Source of the DNA: Stentor coeruleus
Taxonomy: Eukaryota; Ciliophora; Heterotrichea; Heterotrichida; Stentoridae
DNA: 41,992 nt
Direction of reading: 5' to 3'
Assembly: GCA_001970955.1 (NCBI GenBank)
Contig: MPUH01000644.1
Coordinates: forward strand, 1-41,992
Below, in pieces: positions 28,601 to 38,085 of this stretch. The notes below the pieces were generated by a model. It searched no databases and had not been told where the DNA came from. It saw only the letters and a program-made list of their open reading frames with translations. The translations under genes and the position numbers were made by a program. Position 1 is the first letter of the stretch; the number at the start of each line of letters is the position of its first letter.

Positions 28601-30085
28601 CTTAACTCGATATTGAGGATGATAAATATCAAGAGCTGATTTTCCAGTATCTGTTGGATATGTGTAAAGTTTAACATATTTTTTATACTCGTCTCTGATA
28701 AATTTTCTTACCCAAGGAAGGCTGGCTAAATCTTTTTTAGCTAAAATTTGGGCTACTGAAATAACTTTACTCCCATCCTTGTACAAATCGCACAAAAAAT
28801 CAAAAGCTGAGTCTTCAGGAAAATAATGGGCTTCAGGAGGCATATGGACAATTTCTCTTCTTCTAAGATTTTCACTGAAATGTATTGGATTAATTCCAAA
28901 CTTTTCTATAAACTCAGGTATTCTATTAGAAATAGCTAAAAGAATAGGGTCATTTGACTTTTTAATTGGATAACTGCATATGTAGTTGTCAACAAATTTC
29001 TGTAGATCATGAATTTCCTTTATAAAGTTAATGCTATATTCGTTACTCAATAATTCCCATATTTGATGAGGAACATGACCAGGGTTTTCATAAAACCTTA
29101 AGAATTTTTTATCTTCATCGATTCCTTCACCTTTGTGTAATTTCATAGCGTTATCTGCAGCTTCGATAATGCAGTTTCTGAATTTAATCTTGTTTTCATG
29201 AACGAATGCCCAATCAAAATCATACTTTTCAATTTCCCATAGAAGTTCTTTAGTTAGCTCTGGGCTTAGTAAATGCATTCTGTAATAATAAATGAATGGA
29301 ATTTCGTTTTTATCAACTCGATACATGTTTAAAAACCTTGAAATTTTGAGTTTGAGATTGTCAGATTTTTCTTGATTATTTTCTGTTATGAGCCGAGAGT
29401 AAATCCAGTCGGTTTCCGCTTGAATTTCATCATGTGTAGGGTTTTCTCTGAATTTCAAGCGATGTTGGAGCCTTTCTGGTATATCAATGCTCTTAATAAG
29501 TTCATGTTCCTTAGTTTTGAATCTTTCCTTTTTTTCAGCTGGTTCGAATTCAGGCTCTTTTTCTACTGAGGCTGTAGTTTGCTGAGGATTATAAGCAAAA
29601 ATACTTGCTAAGGTGTTCAAATCAGTGTACATCGGGACTTGGTCTTCTTGATCACTAACTTCCTCACTTTCTTCACTTAATTTCGGGTGCTTTGAAGGTT
29701 CTTCTTGATCTTTTTCCTTAAGATTTTCCCTTATAAGATCGAAGTCTTCTTGGTCATATTCTTCAACTTCTTTTTTCTTAAGCCGCATTCGGCGCTTTTT
29801 TGGTTTATGGACTTTTGATATTTCTTTAACTTCAACTTCCGCAGATTCTTCTTCTACTTCCTCATCAGGTACAACAAAGCCATCATGCTCGTATATGTTT
29901 TGGTCTTCTTCAGAGTCTTCTTCTTCAGAAGAATCTTCCTCAGACTCTTCTTCGACTTCAGACTCTACTTTGATCTTGAGCTCTTCCTCATGCTTTTTAG
30001 CTTTTTTCTTAGCTTTCTCTTGGACAAAATCCTTCATTCTAAACCTTTTCTTAGAGGTATCCCCATTTTCAGGCATTTCTTCCAT
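25607..30085 (-). CDS. SPT6: Spt6 transcription elongation factor/histone chaperone with extra CCHC zinc knuckles
   Basis: A full-length Spt6 of 1492 residues, intronless. Spt6 travels with RNA polymerase II and reassembles nucleosomes. Visible order: acidic/basic N-terminus with FVVPDEE (about 70-76, the Spn1/Iws1-binding position); HTH and core; YqgF/RNase H-like (about 634-745); helix-hairpin-helix (about 850-940, FVPGLGPAKAYDLIESIF); S1 RNA-binding domain (about 1030-1098); tandem SH2 (about 1163-1250, with GECLFRPSSRGQDHITCTWK, and 1255-1345), which binds phosphorylated Rpb1 linker. After this comes an RS-like stretch (1412-1424) and two CCHC knuckles: C1437, C1440, H1445, C1450 and C1458, C1461, H1466, C1471. 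The knuckles are not part of Spt6 in yeast or animals. Same unbroken frame, so a real fusion unless the assembly is wrong. Confidence 0.95.
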   Translation of the reverse strand: MEEMPENGDTSKKRFRMKDFVQEKAKKKAKKHEEELKIKVESEVEEESEEDSSEEEDSEEDQNIYEHDGFVVPDEEVEEESAEVEVKEISKVHKPKKRRMRLKKKEVEEYDQEDFDLIRENLKEKDQEEPSKHPKLSEESEEVSDQEDQVPMYTDLNTLASIFAYNPQQTTASVEKEPEFEPAEKKERFKTKEHELIKSIDIPERLQHRLKFRENPTHDEIQAETDWIYSRLITENNQEKSDNLKLKISRFLNMYRVDKNEIPFIYYYRMHLLSPELTKELLWEIEKYDFDWAFVHENKIKFRNCIIEAADNAMKLHKGEGIDEDKKFLRFYENPGHVPHQIWELLSNEYSINFIKEIHDLQKFVDNYICSYPIKKSNDPILLAISNRIPEFIEKFGINPIHFSENLRRREIVHMPPEAHYFPEDSAFDFLCDLYKDGSKVISVAQILAKKDLASLPWVRKFIRDEYKKYVKLYTYPTDTGKSALDIYHPQYRVKCISGKDFGVIDAKFWADVWKAEKNGWIQTEFKLPWKSHKDGKILDKLIPLLNSPENTEIALQWNYFRVEIIEKMLDDLYEEFSQECYNELSSKAEDFIIDQCKKSYRRLLCKRQLVFEEDEKVKPSGKDHLEEDVEKKKIIVIVTDHITEYFGQTVLVVMDSNGAVAEIGYFRTLAARNFEGLSKSDMALYKNEKRDVEKIILAHHPYAVVIAANCLHAINIKKYIMNMSNNLHVGKYNEKNHDWKIEQNSLLHSQIKVFFHDIEVPKLFASSQRAKSLFPEGDILLKTAVSLGRFVQFPLSETLGLWSDPNEVQTTLLSLDPMQKLVNAKRLEWQLENVACEEVSKVGVDINKIINYTHLQASLAFVPGLGPAKAYDLIESIFKKFKGKLKMRAALINKRLLTSKVYENCAGFIYIRYEEKETDPLDSTRIHPESYEKAQRIAKSALELPDIHREDEAIARIMREPSYMKDLALSFYAGQLEKAQGVENMIEVLNFIVDELSKPFYTEKKKFEEPSGIDLIYLLSGESRLTLSAGKLVQCTVIGFDEHSKSLIVKLESGLKGSIDQDQIFPDKQPTTEEMKAFIKGMSLTARVLDFLRKPPESDVLYRIRLSVLPKELSDHSKYLKDLETELEHGGCFKRAEEDWNDKTGLDDDEYRQGQKYVPRVVNHQKFRNIGLKTACEELSDKDIGECLFRPSSRGQDHITCTWKFYNNVYAHLDIIEEGKPAQNMLGTKFKIGEEVYEFLQEIIDRYISPCEKLTKEAISNPKFKDFSNNIPVLLKQEKRSKPSTIPYYFTILEQYPQFLVLYYLPKEKVVSEYIKVKPRGLFFHEAYHTSLNYLIGWFKRHHLERNYQAQLQRIKPPQIDITNHYAIKGKVEKPMTPLYSAPNTPRRDEGPEEMINTRSPDVYERQSDDRRDKRPRSRSRGERINKIVKRDDKKCRKCGSDTHLSKDCIKNPPSNCYNCGKEGHFAKECTERRNIKRPGRDEYQEAEDQD

Positions 30086-31516
30086 AAATTATAACCACAG
30101 AATTAAAGTTCGCTGATATAAATATTAGAATTTTAAACTATATTTTATTTAAGTTAATATTTTATTAAATGTAAAACTCTGTTTTGTTTAAGATAAATGC
30201 ATCTTAAGTTCTTTATAGTTTTAAAGATTAGTTTAGTTTAGGAATTTTTCTAGTAAAATTTATATAACTACCTTTTGATAAGTTAATATCATCAAAATTA
30301 TATTTTCTAGGATTAACTTTTATATTAGTTTAGTTTATGGCATTCAAATCAGTTTTTATCATTTTTCACAGTCAAGTTTTTCTTGGAATTCAAACTCAGG
30401 CGGGGTTTTTGTTAACATCCATTTCAGCTTGTATTTCCTTAGTAGGAAAAATCACTTAGGTTTTATGATTTCTTACTGCTTAATCTCTAATTATAGGTTT
30501 TATTAATTGTGAAACAGTGATGGGGTCTTGAGCATGAAGGGTATATACAAAATTAGCTATTTTCTTTTCTTTCTTGTGACTTTTTCTTTCTTAGGTTGTC
30601 ACATTTTCTATTTCGATAAGCTCGATTCTATTGTGAATCTCCTGTAAAGTTCAAAGCTTGATGTCCATAAATTGTTTTTAATTAAATTCCGAAAGGAATA
30701 TTAAAATTTTTAGTATACATTGGTTTTTTCTGTAAATTTAAGAAGATAGTAGCTAATTCAATCATCAGAAATAATTTCTTTGCATACATGTACCTGAGAA
30801 TCTCAGCGGAGTTGTTGTTTTTTTGTATTAAATACTTCATTTTAAAAGGCTTTTTAAATTAAATTCAAGTTTACTCACAGGAGGTTTTAGATCTGGAAAT
30901 GCTTGCTCCAAGTTCAGTTAAAAATCTGGTTAATAGACTCAAGACCTTCTTGCCTTCTTGGCAACTTCTGGCACTATCGAAAAAGCTTTACGGTGGGTTG
31001 GCGTGAAATGTAAAGCTCAGCTCACATCAAAAGAAAATAGGGTAATAAGTTTTGTGGAGATGATAAACATCATTTCAGAGTTATAATAAGTGAGAGGGTT
31101 AGCTAACTTTCAGAGACCCTCAGGTGTCGCCCTTAGATCTTTTTACAAGAGAGTCTCACATGCCTAAAACCATATTATTATGAAAAAAACTTAATAATGA
31201 TAGCTGGTTTACGTCTACAACAATAAAATTGGATTCTTGCCTTCAAATAGTCGATATGTTTCAGTAATATAATTAAGAAGTAAAATATTGGCCATCAATG
31301 ATTCTAAGGAGAATCGGTTTTATCATTTCCTATGTAATACTCACATAAATTGATTCCTTTCATAATGATAATAAATATTGTATTGTAAATTTATAAAAAT
31401 AGAACTAGGAATAATCTAATAATTATAATTTTCAGCACAATATATATTAATCTGTTGATGTCTGAAGTTACCAATATGCTTAGAAATCTGAATTAGTCAG
31501 TGAAACAAATTGAAAA
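30086..31516 (+). pseudogene. Gap with unassigned coding remnants
   Basis: 30086-30533 shows nothing. At 30534 an ATG opens a 37-codon frame with a good signal peptide (MKGIYKISYFLFFLVTFSFL), then GCHIFYFDKLDSIVNLL and a TAA, after which the same frame reads SSKLDVHKLFLIKFRKEY and stops again. At about 30782-31006 another frame reads AYMYLRISAELLFFCIKYFI, then after one stop VYSQEVLDLEMLAPSSVKNL and FLPSWQLLALSKKLYGG. Neither is recognised. They could be one decayed secreted-protein gene, but this is weak. Confidence 0.25.
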
Positions 31517-32577
31517 TTTTGCGTAAACTGTGAGAGTAGAGTAATGAATATTCTTCTACTTTACTCAATTCCCTTTTAAGATATTTATGCTATGTCATTT
31601 AATTGTGATGAATGTAGATACAAAAATAGCGAAATTCAAGTGCAGGAAGTTTAGAAGAAAAGGTGTGAGAATAGTTCTAAAGCTATAAAATCATAGTGGG
31701 CTACAATTGAAATTCCTGATGCTGAACTAGAAATTAATCAAAGCTAAAAAGGTTCTTTTTAATACTAGAAGAGATTTTAACAAAGTCTTATGATAAATTT
31801 TCTTACCTGCAGACCGAAAGAGAAAATTAAGCTAAGTTACAGCTCAACAAATTGGAAAATTCTTAGAACGCTTTAACAGACTTAAACAAGGAAATCCATT
31901 TACCTTCGAGTTTAACGACCCATTTGGTAACTCTTACATTGCTCATGACATTATCATTTATAAGTATCCTATGAACAACTAAGTCTAGTAATCAAAATTC
32001 AAGAACTATTTAATAGATGGTAATCATGGGCTATATGACAGAGGAGCAAGCTGAAAAAGAGAAGAAATTCCTAAGGTTGAATAGAAAGCTACAGAACATA
32101 GACAAAACTTTTCCTAATCGTTTGAGATCTAACTCTTAAGAATTATTGATTGAAATTCTGACAAGATGCTTTGCTTTTCTCAAAAATACAGTGAAAATCT
32201 TTTGAAACATGCTTTCATTTCAGCTTCGATAGAAATTCGAGCAATCAAGGTAGAGCTAATTCATGGAATCTTGGGATTATTAGTGAGAACTATTGAAGGC
32301 TTGATCTCAAAAATTCACGAAAAATTAAGTAGCACATCAGTTTGATGTAGGAGATAGGAAAAATAATGCAGTTAGCAAAAGATTTACCTAGTATCTTGTT
32401 TGAAATAAAGGAAGATCGAAGTTCTACTATCTCATTAAAAGGCGACTCGCTCAGTAACAACTATATTGCAGACATTTGTGGGAACGATTCACAATTAGAA
32501 GTTTTTTTGACTATGAACGAACTGAAGAAAAGAAAGAAGAATTGGGGATCATCGATATACACACTGAGAATTACTGA
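31517..32577 (+). pseudogene. ZPR1 zinc finger protein pseudogene
   Basis: Both halves of ZPR1, a chaperone for eEF1A, are visible but broken. First half: FCVNC, then ILLLYSIPF, stop, DIYAMSFNCDECRYKNSEIQ (first zinc finger CxxC...CxxC), WATIEIPDAELEI, a frameshift, ILTKSYDKFSYLQTEREN, another shift, KFLERFNRLKQGNPFTFEFN and DPFGNSYIAHD, as in ZPR1 (IPFFKE..MSF.C..CGY.NNEIQ; ATI.IPELDLEI; PFTFI.DDPSGNSYI). Second half: KVELIHGILGLLVRTIEGLI, FEIKEDRSST, GDSLSNNYIADICGNDSQLE, and the end FDYERTEEKKEELGIIDIHT then ENY and stop, as in ZPR1 (YERT.EQNEELGL.D..TENY). Stops are TAA, TAG and TGA, with several frame changes; the second zinc finger is not recognisable. An active ZPR1 should exist elsewhere. 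Confidence 0.85.
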
Positions 32578-32654
32578 ATAATAATAAATAGTTTTATTCA
32601 AATCAGCTGAGTTTCAAGCTATTTTCTAGTTTATGAAAGACTTCAACAAATAAA

Positions 32655-33896
32655 ATGGGCAACAAACAGAATCGTCGAGAAAAGGTGAAAAAGGAATACC
32701 TCAAGATTATTGAAGGCAAGAAAAAAGATTATTACCGAAAAAACTCAGATGTCATAAATTCTTGTGACTTTCGCGTATCCCTTATCTAGAATTGGAAAGA
32801 CTTTATTATACAAGAAATTGAGCTTGTCCAGATTAAATACCAGAACTCAGAATGGCCTGCTCGGCTTATAGCATCAGCCAAGTCATGGAATACAATGAAA
32901 GACCATAAATGGCGATCTAATGTTCTTTGGTTTGACTACTTGCAATCTCATAAAAGTATCATCCCAGAGCAAAAAACCACAATCACTACAATCAGGCACG
33001 CTCCAGCAGTTAACATTTCAACCAACTCCTTTGAGTCACAAAACCTTCTTGATTTCCTTCATGGGCACTTTTCACAACCTAAAGAACATTTTATCGCCTA
33101 TATGATTGTCAAGTTCAATTGCCATTTCATCAAAGAACATACAAATCCGAATTGTAACTCACCTGAATCCAAGAAAAAGGAAGTTGCAGAGTTTACATGC
33201 ACTCCTTTAATTAAGTTGGTTGAAGAGATTAAAGCTTTTGTCATGCTTGTTTTACAAAGTATGATTCATTACTATGGAGGAGTAGTTTCTAAAATCATTG
33301 AAGAAAAACCAGGTGAAATGTATGATTTGATACTTGAAGAAGTGTTTACTGATGCTCTTCAAGATTGTCTTTTACAAGCATTTTATTCAGAAAACATTGA
33401 GTATGAAAAAAGTTATAGAGAGAAAATAAGCCAATATGCCTCCCTTACTTGTGCAGAACTTGGAATAGAGCCAACTTTCCAAATTGACCTACCTAATGGA
33501 AAACCTTTAAACATGGGTTATGCGAAAGCAATTACTAAACTCAGAGAACTTGAAAGCAATTATTCACCTTTAAAAAAACTTGATATTATTATTGCCACAA
33601 CAAGGCTAATATGCGAATGTGTTGATGATTATTGGAAACATGATCAATCAATTAACAAAGAGAATTTGGTAATTGACGCTGATCAGATATTGAGCATTTT
33701 TTTGTATATTGTTATAAAGGCTAAAGTAATGAATCTCAAAGGACATGTCAACCTTATTTACGATTTTGGAAGGAAAATTGTTCAAAATGGGCAGATGGGA
33801 TATTATGTGACTACAATAGAGGCTTGCATACTTCAAATTGAAAGCATGGATTCTGAGTTTTTGACAAAATTGAAGGACTATTCGGAAAGGACTTAA
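32655..33896 (+). CDS. VPS9-domain protein, likely Rab5-family exchange factor (one 15-nt intron)
   Basis: A protein of 408 residues after removing the intron at 32775-32789, which contains an in-frame TAG; the frame then runs MGNKQNRREKVKK...SCDFR joined to NWKDFIIQEIEL. Without the splice the start would be ATG 32895 and 75 residues shorter. A VPS9 domain occupies the C-terminal half: DADQILSIFLYIVIKAK at residues 336-352 (family: GADDFLPVLIYVVLKA, with the catalytic-type Asp kept as D338) and MGYYVTTIEACILQIESM at 376-393 (family: GYYFTNL...AV.FIE). Such domains load GTP on Rab5-like GTPases in endocytosis. No other named domain. Gly2 could be myristoylated, but the context is not ideal. 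Confidence 0.85.
32775..32789 (+). other. 15-nt intron in the VPS9-domain gene
   Basis: GTATCCCTTATCTAG. Phase 0, A at position 10, ends in an in-frame TAG that would truncate the protein. Removing it restores a 408-residue frame. Confidence 0.85.
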
Positions 33897-34149
33897 TATT
33901 TTAATTATAATATATGAGAATTCAGATAATCTTAAATTACAATTTCTTCTTGAAATATTCTTTATTTGTGAATTACACTATAAATCATAATCATGTTAAT
34001 TCAATTTAAAGTTAATCTGCTCTTAAATCAATTATTCAGCATTCATAATTTTTTAATTGAAATTTATTTCAAGATCATCAGATGTTATAGTCTGAAAGCC
34101 TATGATATATTATTTCTTTTAGCTTATAAACTAAAAATTTAGAATATAT

Positions 34150-34638
34150 ATGTCTATTTATAGTGGTTTTGGTACTCGGCAACAAGAAACAGCTTACAAT
34201 GCTCTCGTTGAAAACACAATCAAAATTCTCCAGGGTAAAGTTGTCTCAAATCTAAAAGAAGAAAGTATTAATGAAAATCTTTTTAAGATGCAACTACTAA
34301 AAAATTATGAAATGCTAATTAAATTAGAAGCCCACAAATATTTACTACCTAGATTTTCAGACTCTATAAAAGATCTTATCAAAGTGATTGTCAAAGATCA
34401 GATTATGAGTCCTGAAACTCCATCTGATTTTTGGGACCTTAAAACCTTTGAAAGTATGAGAAAAAACAGTTCATCAACTAGATTTATAGGGGGAATTACT
34501 GACAGATCATCAACTCCTACTCCTACTTTGCCAATTGTAAAAAGTATGACTAAAAGTAGGAACCTTACTCCAGTTAAAAACCAACGAAGCGAAGCTGGAT
34601 TTTTATTTGCTAGACTAAAAAACCCCTCAAATACATAA
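34150..34638 (+). CDS. Conserved-looking hypothetical protein
   Basis: A protein of 162 residues. The first 80 residues look like a compact helical domain (MSIYSGFGTRQQETAYNALV, then ...LFKMQLLKNYEMLIKLEAHK and YLLPRFSDSIKDLI). The end is disordered, S/T/P-rich (DRSSTPTPTLPIVKS, NLTPVKNQRS), ending FLFARLKNPSNT. TP sites suggest phosphorylation. I do not recognise it with certainty. It is co-oriented between the VPS9 gene (253 bp upstream) and CAP-H (87 bp downstream). Confidence 0.7.
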   Translation: MSIYSGFGTRQQETAYNALVENTIKILQGKVVSNLKEESINENLFKMQLLKNYEMLIKLEAHKYLLPRFSDSIKDLIKVIVKDQIMSPETPSDFWDLKTFESMRKNSSSTRFIGGITDRSSTPTPTLPIVKSMTKSRNLTPVKNQRSEAGFLFARLKNPSNT

Positions 34639-34725
34639 TTCATTGCATCAAGAAAAAAATAGGCTAATAAATATCTAAATTATTTTACAAGTAGGTTTAG
34701 CCCGCCATCATTTAAATAATTTGAA

Positions 34726-36363
34726 ATGTCTTCAACGCAAAGATTCAATCAAGAAACTGGGACAAATCAATCTTACCAAGCTTCAAAATCAGCAGCTCTT
34801 TCAAAGTTTACTAATCTTGTAGAACTTTTACATTCAAATAAAGTCTCAAAAACTAATGCCTTTGAAAACCGTATGGTAAACTTCATAAGTGATTTATTTA
34901 AAAGCATAGACCAAAGTTCATTAGATAGTGAATCGATTTGGCAGCGTTATTCAACTGGAATTGACAGTTGTGCAAAAGTTTATGGTTTTTGTGTGGACTA
35001 TCTTCATAGCGAAACTTATAAAATTCTCGGAGGTTTGAATAGAACAGGCAAAACAGAAAAGCTTGAAAACCAAGATGAAGAAGAAACTAAACATGAAAAA
35101 ACAAAGAAAAAAGTCCATGGTGGGGCTAACACTCTTGAAAATAATATAGAAAGTATCACAACAAATAAGTTCGAAAAATTTGAAGGCTTTGATCCATATT
35201 TTAAAGTTATTTCATCAAAGTTTGATGCTTCAACAGCATCAGGCCTACTTCTCAACAATTTATCTTTGAACGGGTGTATTGATTTAGTAATAAATGAAGA
35301 TGACTCTGTGATTAAAACTGATCAAATTGACTGTTTAACTGAAATGCCTATTCTTTATCCTCATGATTTTCAACTTGAAGATTTATCTGTTGAAAGTTTG
35401 TGTTTTGGGCTAGAAAAGTTCATGAAACACGATAAGACTTCTGATAAAAACCTAGAAAGCATTCTAGAAAATATGGGAGAAGACAATGATATTTTCAGAG
35501 ATTCAGATTCAGAAGCTTCAATTCCAGAAGATAACTTGGAGGTAGACGAATTTGAAAATCATAACTTTGAAGATAACAAACTTGGATTTACTTATGCTAA
35601 AGAGAATATCCAAGAGAGAATTGATAGTCTAGCTGAAAGGGATGATTACAATTATTTTAGTAATTCGACAAACAACAGCTGGGCTGGCTTGGACTTCTGG
35701 AAAAAAGTCAACATTACAGAAAAAACTAGTGAAAAAATTCAACGTAAAATGAAGGAAGGCTCAGAATTCCTTTTAAAACCAGAAGTCATGCTCAAACCTC
35801 AAGATATTTTAGCGCCAAGCAAAAAAGGTTATCCAAATTTCTTTAACGATGCTACACTTAAAAAATATGAAGAAAATAATTCTAATATACCTGAAGACTA
35901 TGGCTTCAACCTTCATAGACTAACTCAACTTTTCACAAGACCTCGAACCCAAGTCAAATACTTACAAAACAATCAAAATATGCACAACGTAATTGTTGAA
36001 AGCGAAAATATTCAAAACAAAGATGAAGACAAAGGTTTATTCGCTGAAGAAGTGAATATCGCTGAAGTTTACAATGAGGAAAATATCAAATATGCGACAG
36101 TGTCAAAAACTGTAGATATAAAACTCCTTAAAACAGCAATGTGGAAAAGTATTTCTGGAAACCGGGATAAAGAAAATTATAATAAAAAAGAACATAAAAA
36201 GTACAAGTTCATGGATTTGATAAACTCAATTCCAAATTCCCTTCCTCCATCTGAAGTTTCCAATCTTTCTATCCACTCTTGCTTTATAACTTTACTTCAC
36301 TTAGCAAATGAGCACGATTTGCATTTGATCCCAGAGGGCCAATGCGATTTTATTATTGCCTAA
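34726..36363 (+). CDS. NCAPH: Condensin complex kleisin subunit CAP-H (Barren)
   Basis: A protein of 545 residues, short for the family (animal proteins are about 740). It is the kleisin that bridges the SMC2/SMC4 heads in condensin I, needed to condense and segregate chromosomes. Diagnostic stretches: residues about 18-58 (QASKSAALSKFTNLVELLHS, ...SKTNAF, ISDLFKSID), then STGIDSCAKVYGFCVDYLHS and TYKILGGLNR; TLENNIESITTNKFEKFEGF followed by DPYFKVISSKFDASTASGLL; and the C-terminal winged helix (VDIKLLKTAMWKSI, ...PPSEVSNLSIHSCFITLLHL, ANEHDLHL). The central part is acidic and poorly conserved. In a ciliate it would serve the micronucleus and possibly macronuclear chromosome dynamics. Only 43 bp separates its stop from the FCP1 start. 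Confidence 0.93.
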   Translation: MSSTQRFNQETGTNQSYQASKSAALSKFTNLVELLHSNKVSKTNAFENRMVNFISDLFKSIDQSSLDSESIWQRYSTGIDSCAKVYGFCVDYLHSETYKILGGLNRTGKTEKLENQDEEETKHEKTKKKVHGGANTLENNIESITTNKFEKFEGFDPYFKVISSKFDASTASGLLLNNLSLNGCIDLVINEDDSVIKTDQIDCLTEMPILYPHDFQLEDLSVESLCFGLEKFMKHDKTSDKNLESILENMGEDNDIFRDSDSEASIPEDNLEVDEFENHNFEDNKLGFTYAKENIQERIDSLAERDDYNYFSNSTNNSWAGLDFWKKVNITEKTSEKIQRKMKEGSEFLLKPEVMLKPQDILAPSKKGYPNFFNDATLKKYEENNSNIPEDYGFNLHRLTQLFTRPRTQVKYLQNNQNMHNVIVESENIQNKDEDKGLFAEEVNIAEVYNEENIKYATVSKTVDIKLLKTAMWKSISGNRDKENYNKKEHKKYKFMDLINSIPNSLPPSEVSNLSIHSCFITLLHLANEHDLHLIPEGQCDFIIA

Positions 36364-36406
36364 GTGAGTAATTAATCATTATTTCTAAATTGTCCTCTAA
36401 TAAAAA

Positions 36407-37879
36407 ATGTTTGAGATTATAAAATGCCCCGATCTTGGCAATAAAATCCTTAGAGAAGTTATCTGGAAAGTTACTGTAAGCCAGGTCATTACTGAAAAAA
36501 TCCTTCTTTGTGTACTTGTTGTTGATGATGAAGATTATGGGCTGCTAACACAAATTTTAAATCAAAAGTTGTACACAACTAAGAAAATCGAAATACATAC
36601 AAGTGTGATAGGAGCTATAGAAAAATTAAACACTATAGAAGAAATAATGAAATCAAATGAACTGTGTACGATAAATATTTCTGATAAAAATCATAATTGC
36701 GATCATGAAATTGAATATGGGGGAATGTGTGTTAAATGTGGACGAGAACTAGAAGAGTAATTTTTATATAGCATCAATTTACCTTTTAAACTCCCATGCG
36801 GGGTAAGTGGTCGTAATCTAAAGTTCACTGAAAACTTAGCGGCTAAGATTGAAGAAAATAAAAAGGCCCAGCTTATAAATTCTCAAAAACTTATCCTTGT
36901 TCTTGACTTAGATCATACACTTATTCATACATTTCAAGGAAAATCTCAAGCTCCAGGAATTCATAATTTTTTAATAGATGGCAATGATTACTCTACAAAG
37001 CTTCGCCCACATCTTGAAACATTTCTAGAATCTATGAGACAAATGTATGAAATGTGTGTTTATACTATGGGTTCTCATAACTATGCAAATCAAATTGTTC
37101 ACATTGTTGACCCTGAACAAAAGTACTTTGCTAGTCGAGTTATTTCAAAGTAATAATTATACAGAGACGATTCAGAAAATAAAAGTGTTAAGAATCTAAA
37201 ATTGCTTTTACCTTTTGATGACAGTATGGCTGTGATATTAGATGATACTTATGAAGTATGGCCTAATTGTGAAAATCTTATCTTGGCTGAGAGGTTTTTG
37301 TATTTTGCTGAAATTAGTGAGTTTGATAAAAAATTCTGTGGGGAAAATGACTGTTATTTGCTTTTTATATCAGAACTTCTAAAACGTTTACATAACAGAT
37401 TTTATAGTGATGGAGTTAATGATGTTAAACAGATACTTAAAGATTTAAGACTTGAAGTACTCCAAGGGATAAATATAGTTCTTTCTGGAGTTATATCAGA
37501 AATTCCCCCTAGCAATAATTTTTATTGGCAATCTGCAAGTAAGTTTGGCGCTGTATGCTCTAATGATATTGTTGAGTCTACAACTCATGTTGTTGCGAAA
37601 AACATGGGAACAAAAAAAACTAAAGCTGCTTTAGAGAAGAATATCCCTGTAGTACAGCTGCTTTGGTTACATTTGAGTATTAGCTTTTGGTATAAACTTC
37701 CTGAAGATTATTTCAAATTTGAGAATATTAGTAATTTTGATATCCGGGCGATCGTCAATGTTATTAAGATTAGAAGGAACTCGCTGGAAAACTCTGAAGC
37801 ACAGAAAATACCAAAGTTTACTACAAGTGAAAGTGAGAGTGACAGTGATAGCGAAAGTGATGCTGTTGCTTCTGATTAG
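36407..37879 (+). CDS. FCP1: FCP1-type RNA polymerase II CTD phosphatase (two 15-nt introns)
   Basis: Three exons (36407-36756, 36772-37149, 37165-37879) give a 480-residue protein. FCP1 removes phosphate from Ser2/Ser5 of the Pol II C-terminal repeats to recycle the polymerase. Order: N-terminal hybrid/biotinyl-like region; zinc-type motif CDHEIEYGGMCVKCGRELED (about residue 100); the phosphatase signature DLDHTLIHT with D162, D164, T166; VYTMGSHNYANQIV; RVISKDDSENKSVKNLKLLL spanning the second splice; DDSMAVILDD with D269-D270; a BRCT domain (about 340-425, GINIVLSGVISE..., TTHVVAKNMGTKKTKAA); and an acidic serine tail (SESESDSDSESD) as in FCP1, where it contacts TFIIF. Both introns are required to bridge conserved motifs. 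Confidence 0.95.
36757..36771 (+). other. 15-nt intron 1 of FCP1
   Basis: GTAATTTTTATATAG. Phase 2, A at position 10, with an in-frame TAA. Removal joins CGRELED to INLPFKLPCG. Confidence 0.93.
37150..37164 (+). other. 15-nt intron 2 of FCP1
   Basis: GTAATAATTATACAG. Phase 2, A at position 10. Removal gives RVISKDDSENK, matching the RVISRDD region of FCP1. Confidence 0.93.
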
Positions 37880-37930
37880 AATTTTGAACGATCTAGAAAT
37901 AAGTAAGAATTTTGAACGATCTAGAAATAA
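37878..37930 (+). repeat. 28-bp tandem duplication at the FCP1 stop codon
   Basis: AGAATTTTGAACGATCTAGA followed by AATAA occurs at 37878-37902 and again at 37906-37930 (period 28). The first copy overlaps the stop codon TAG by two bases. Only two copies; no known function. Confidence 0.85.
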
Positions 37931-38085
37931 TTAAGACTGTAATTTAGAGTAGAGATTTGAAACAAGTAATTAATACTTAATTAAAAGTATACCTATGAAA
38001 TTTATACTTTAATAAAATATATAATTTACTTGAAGAAAATCTGAATATAATATTATTTAAATCTTTGAAAAGTATTTATTCTAAT

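Noticed and set aside
29885..30116. Plus-strand open frames opposite the N-terminus of Spt6
   Set aside because: They are serine/phenylalanine-rich shadows of the acidic, lysine-rich Spt6 N-terminus on the other strand.
33648..35258. Minus-strand open frames of 62-81 residues within the VPS9, hypothetical and CAP-H genes
   Set aside because: All are antisense shadows of plus-strand genes with clear protein similarity or coding character.
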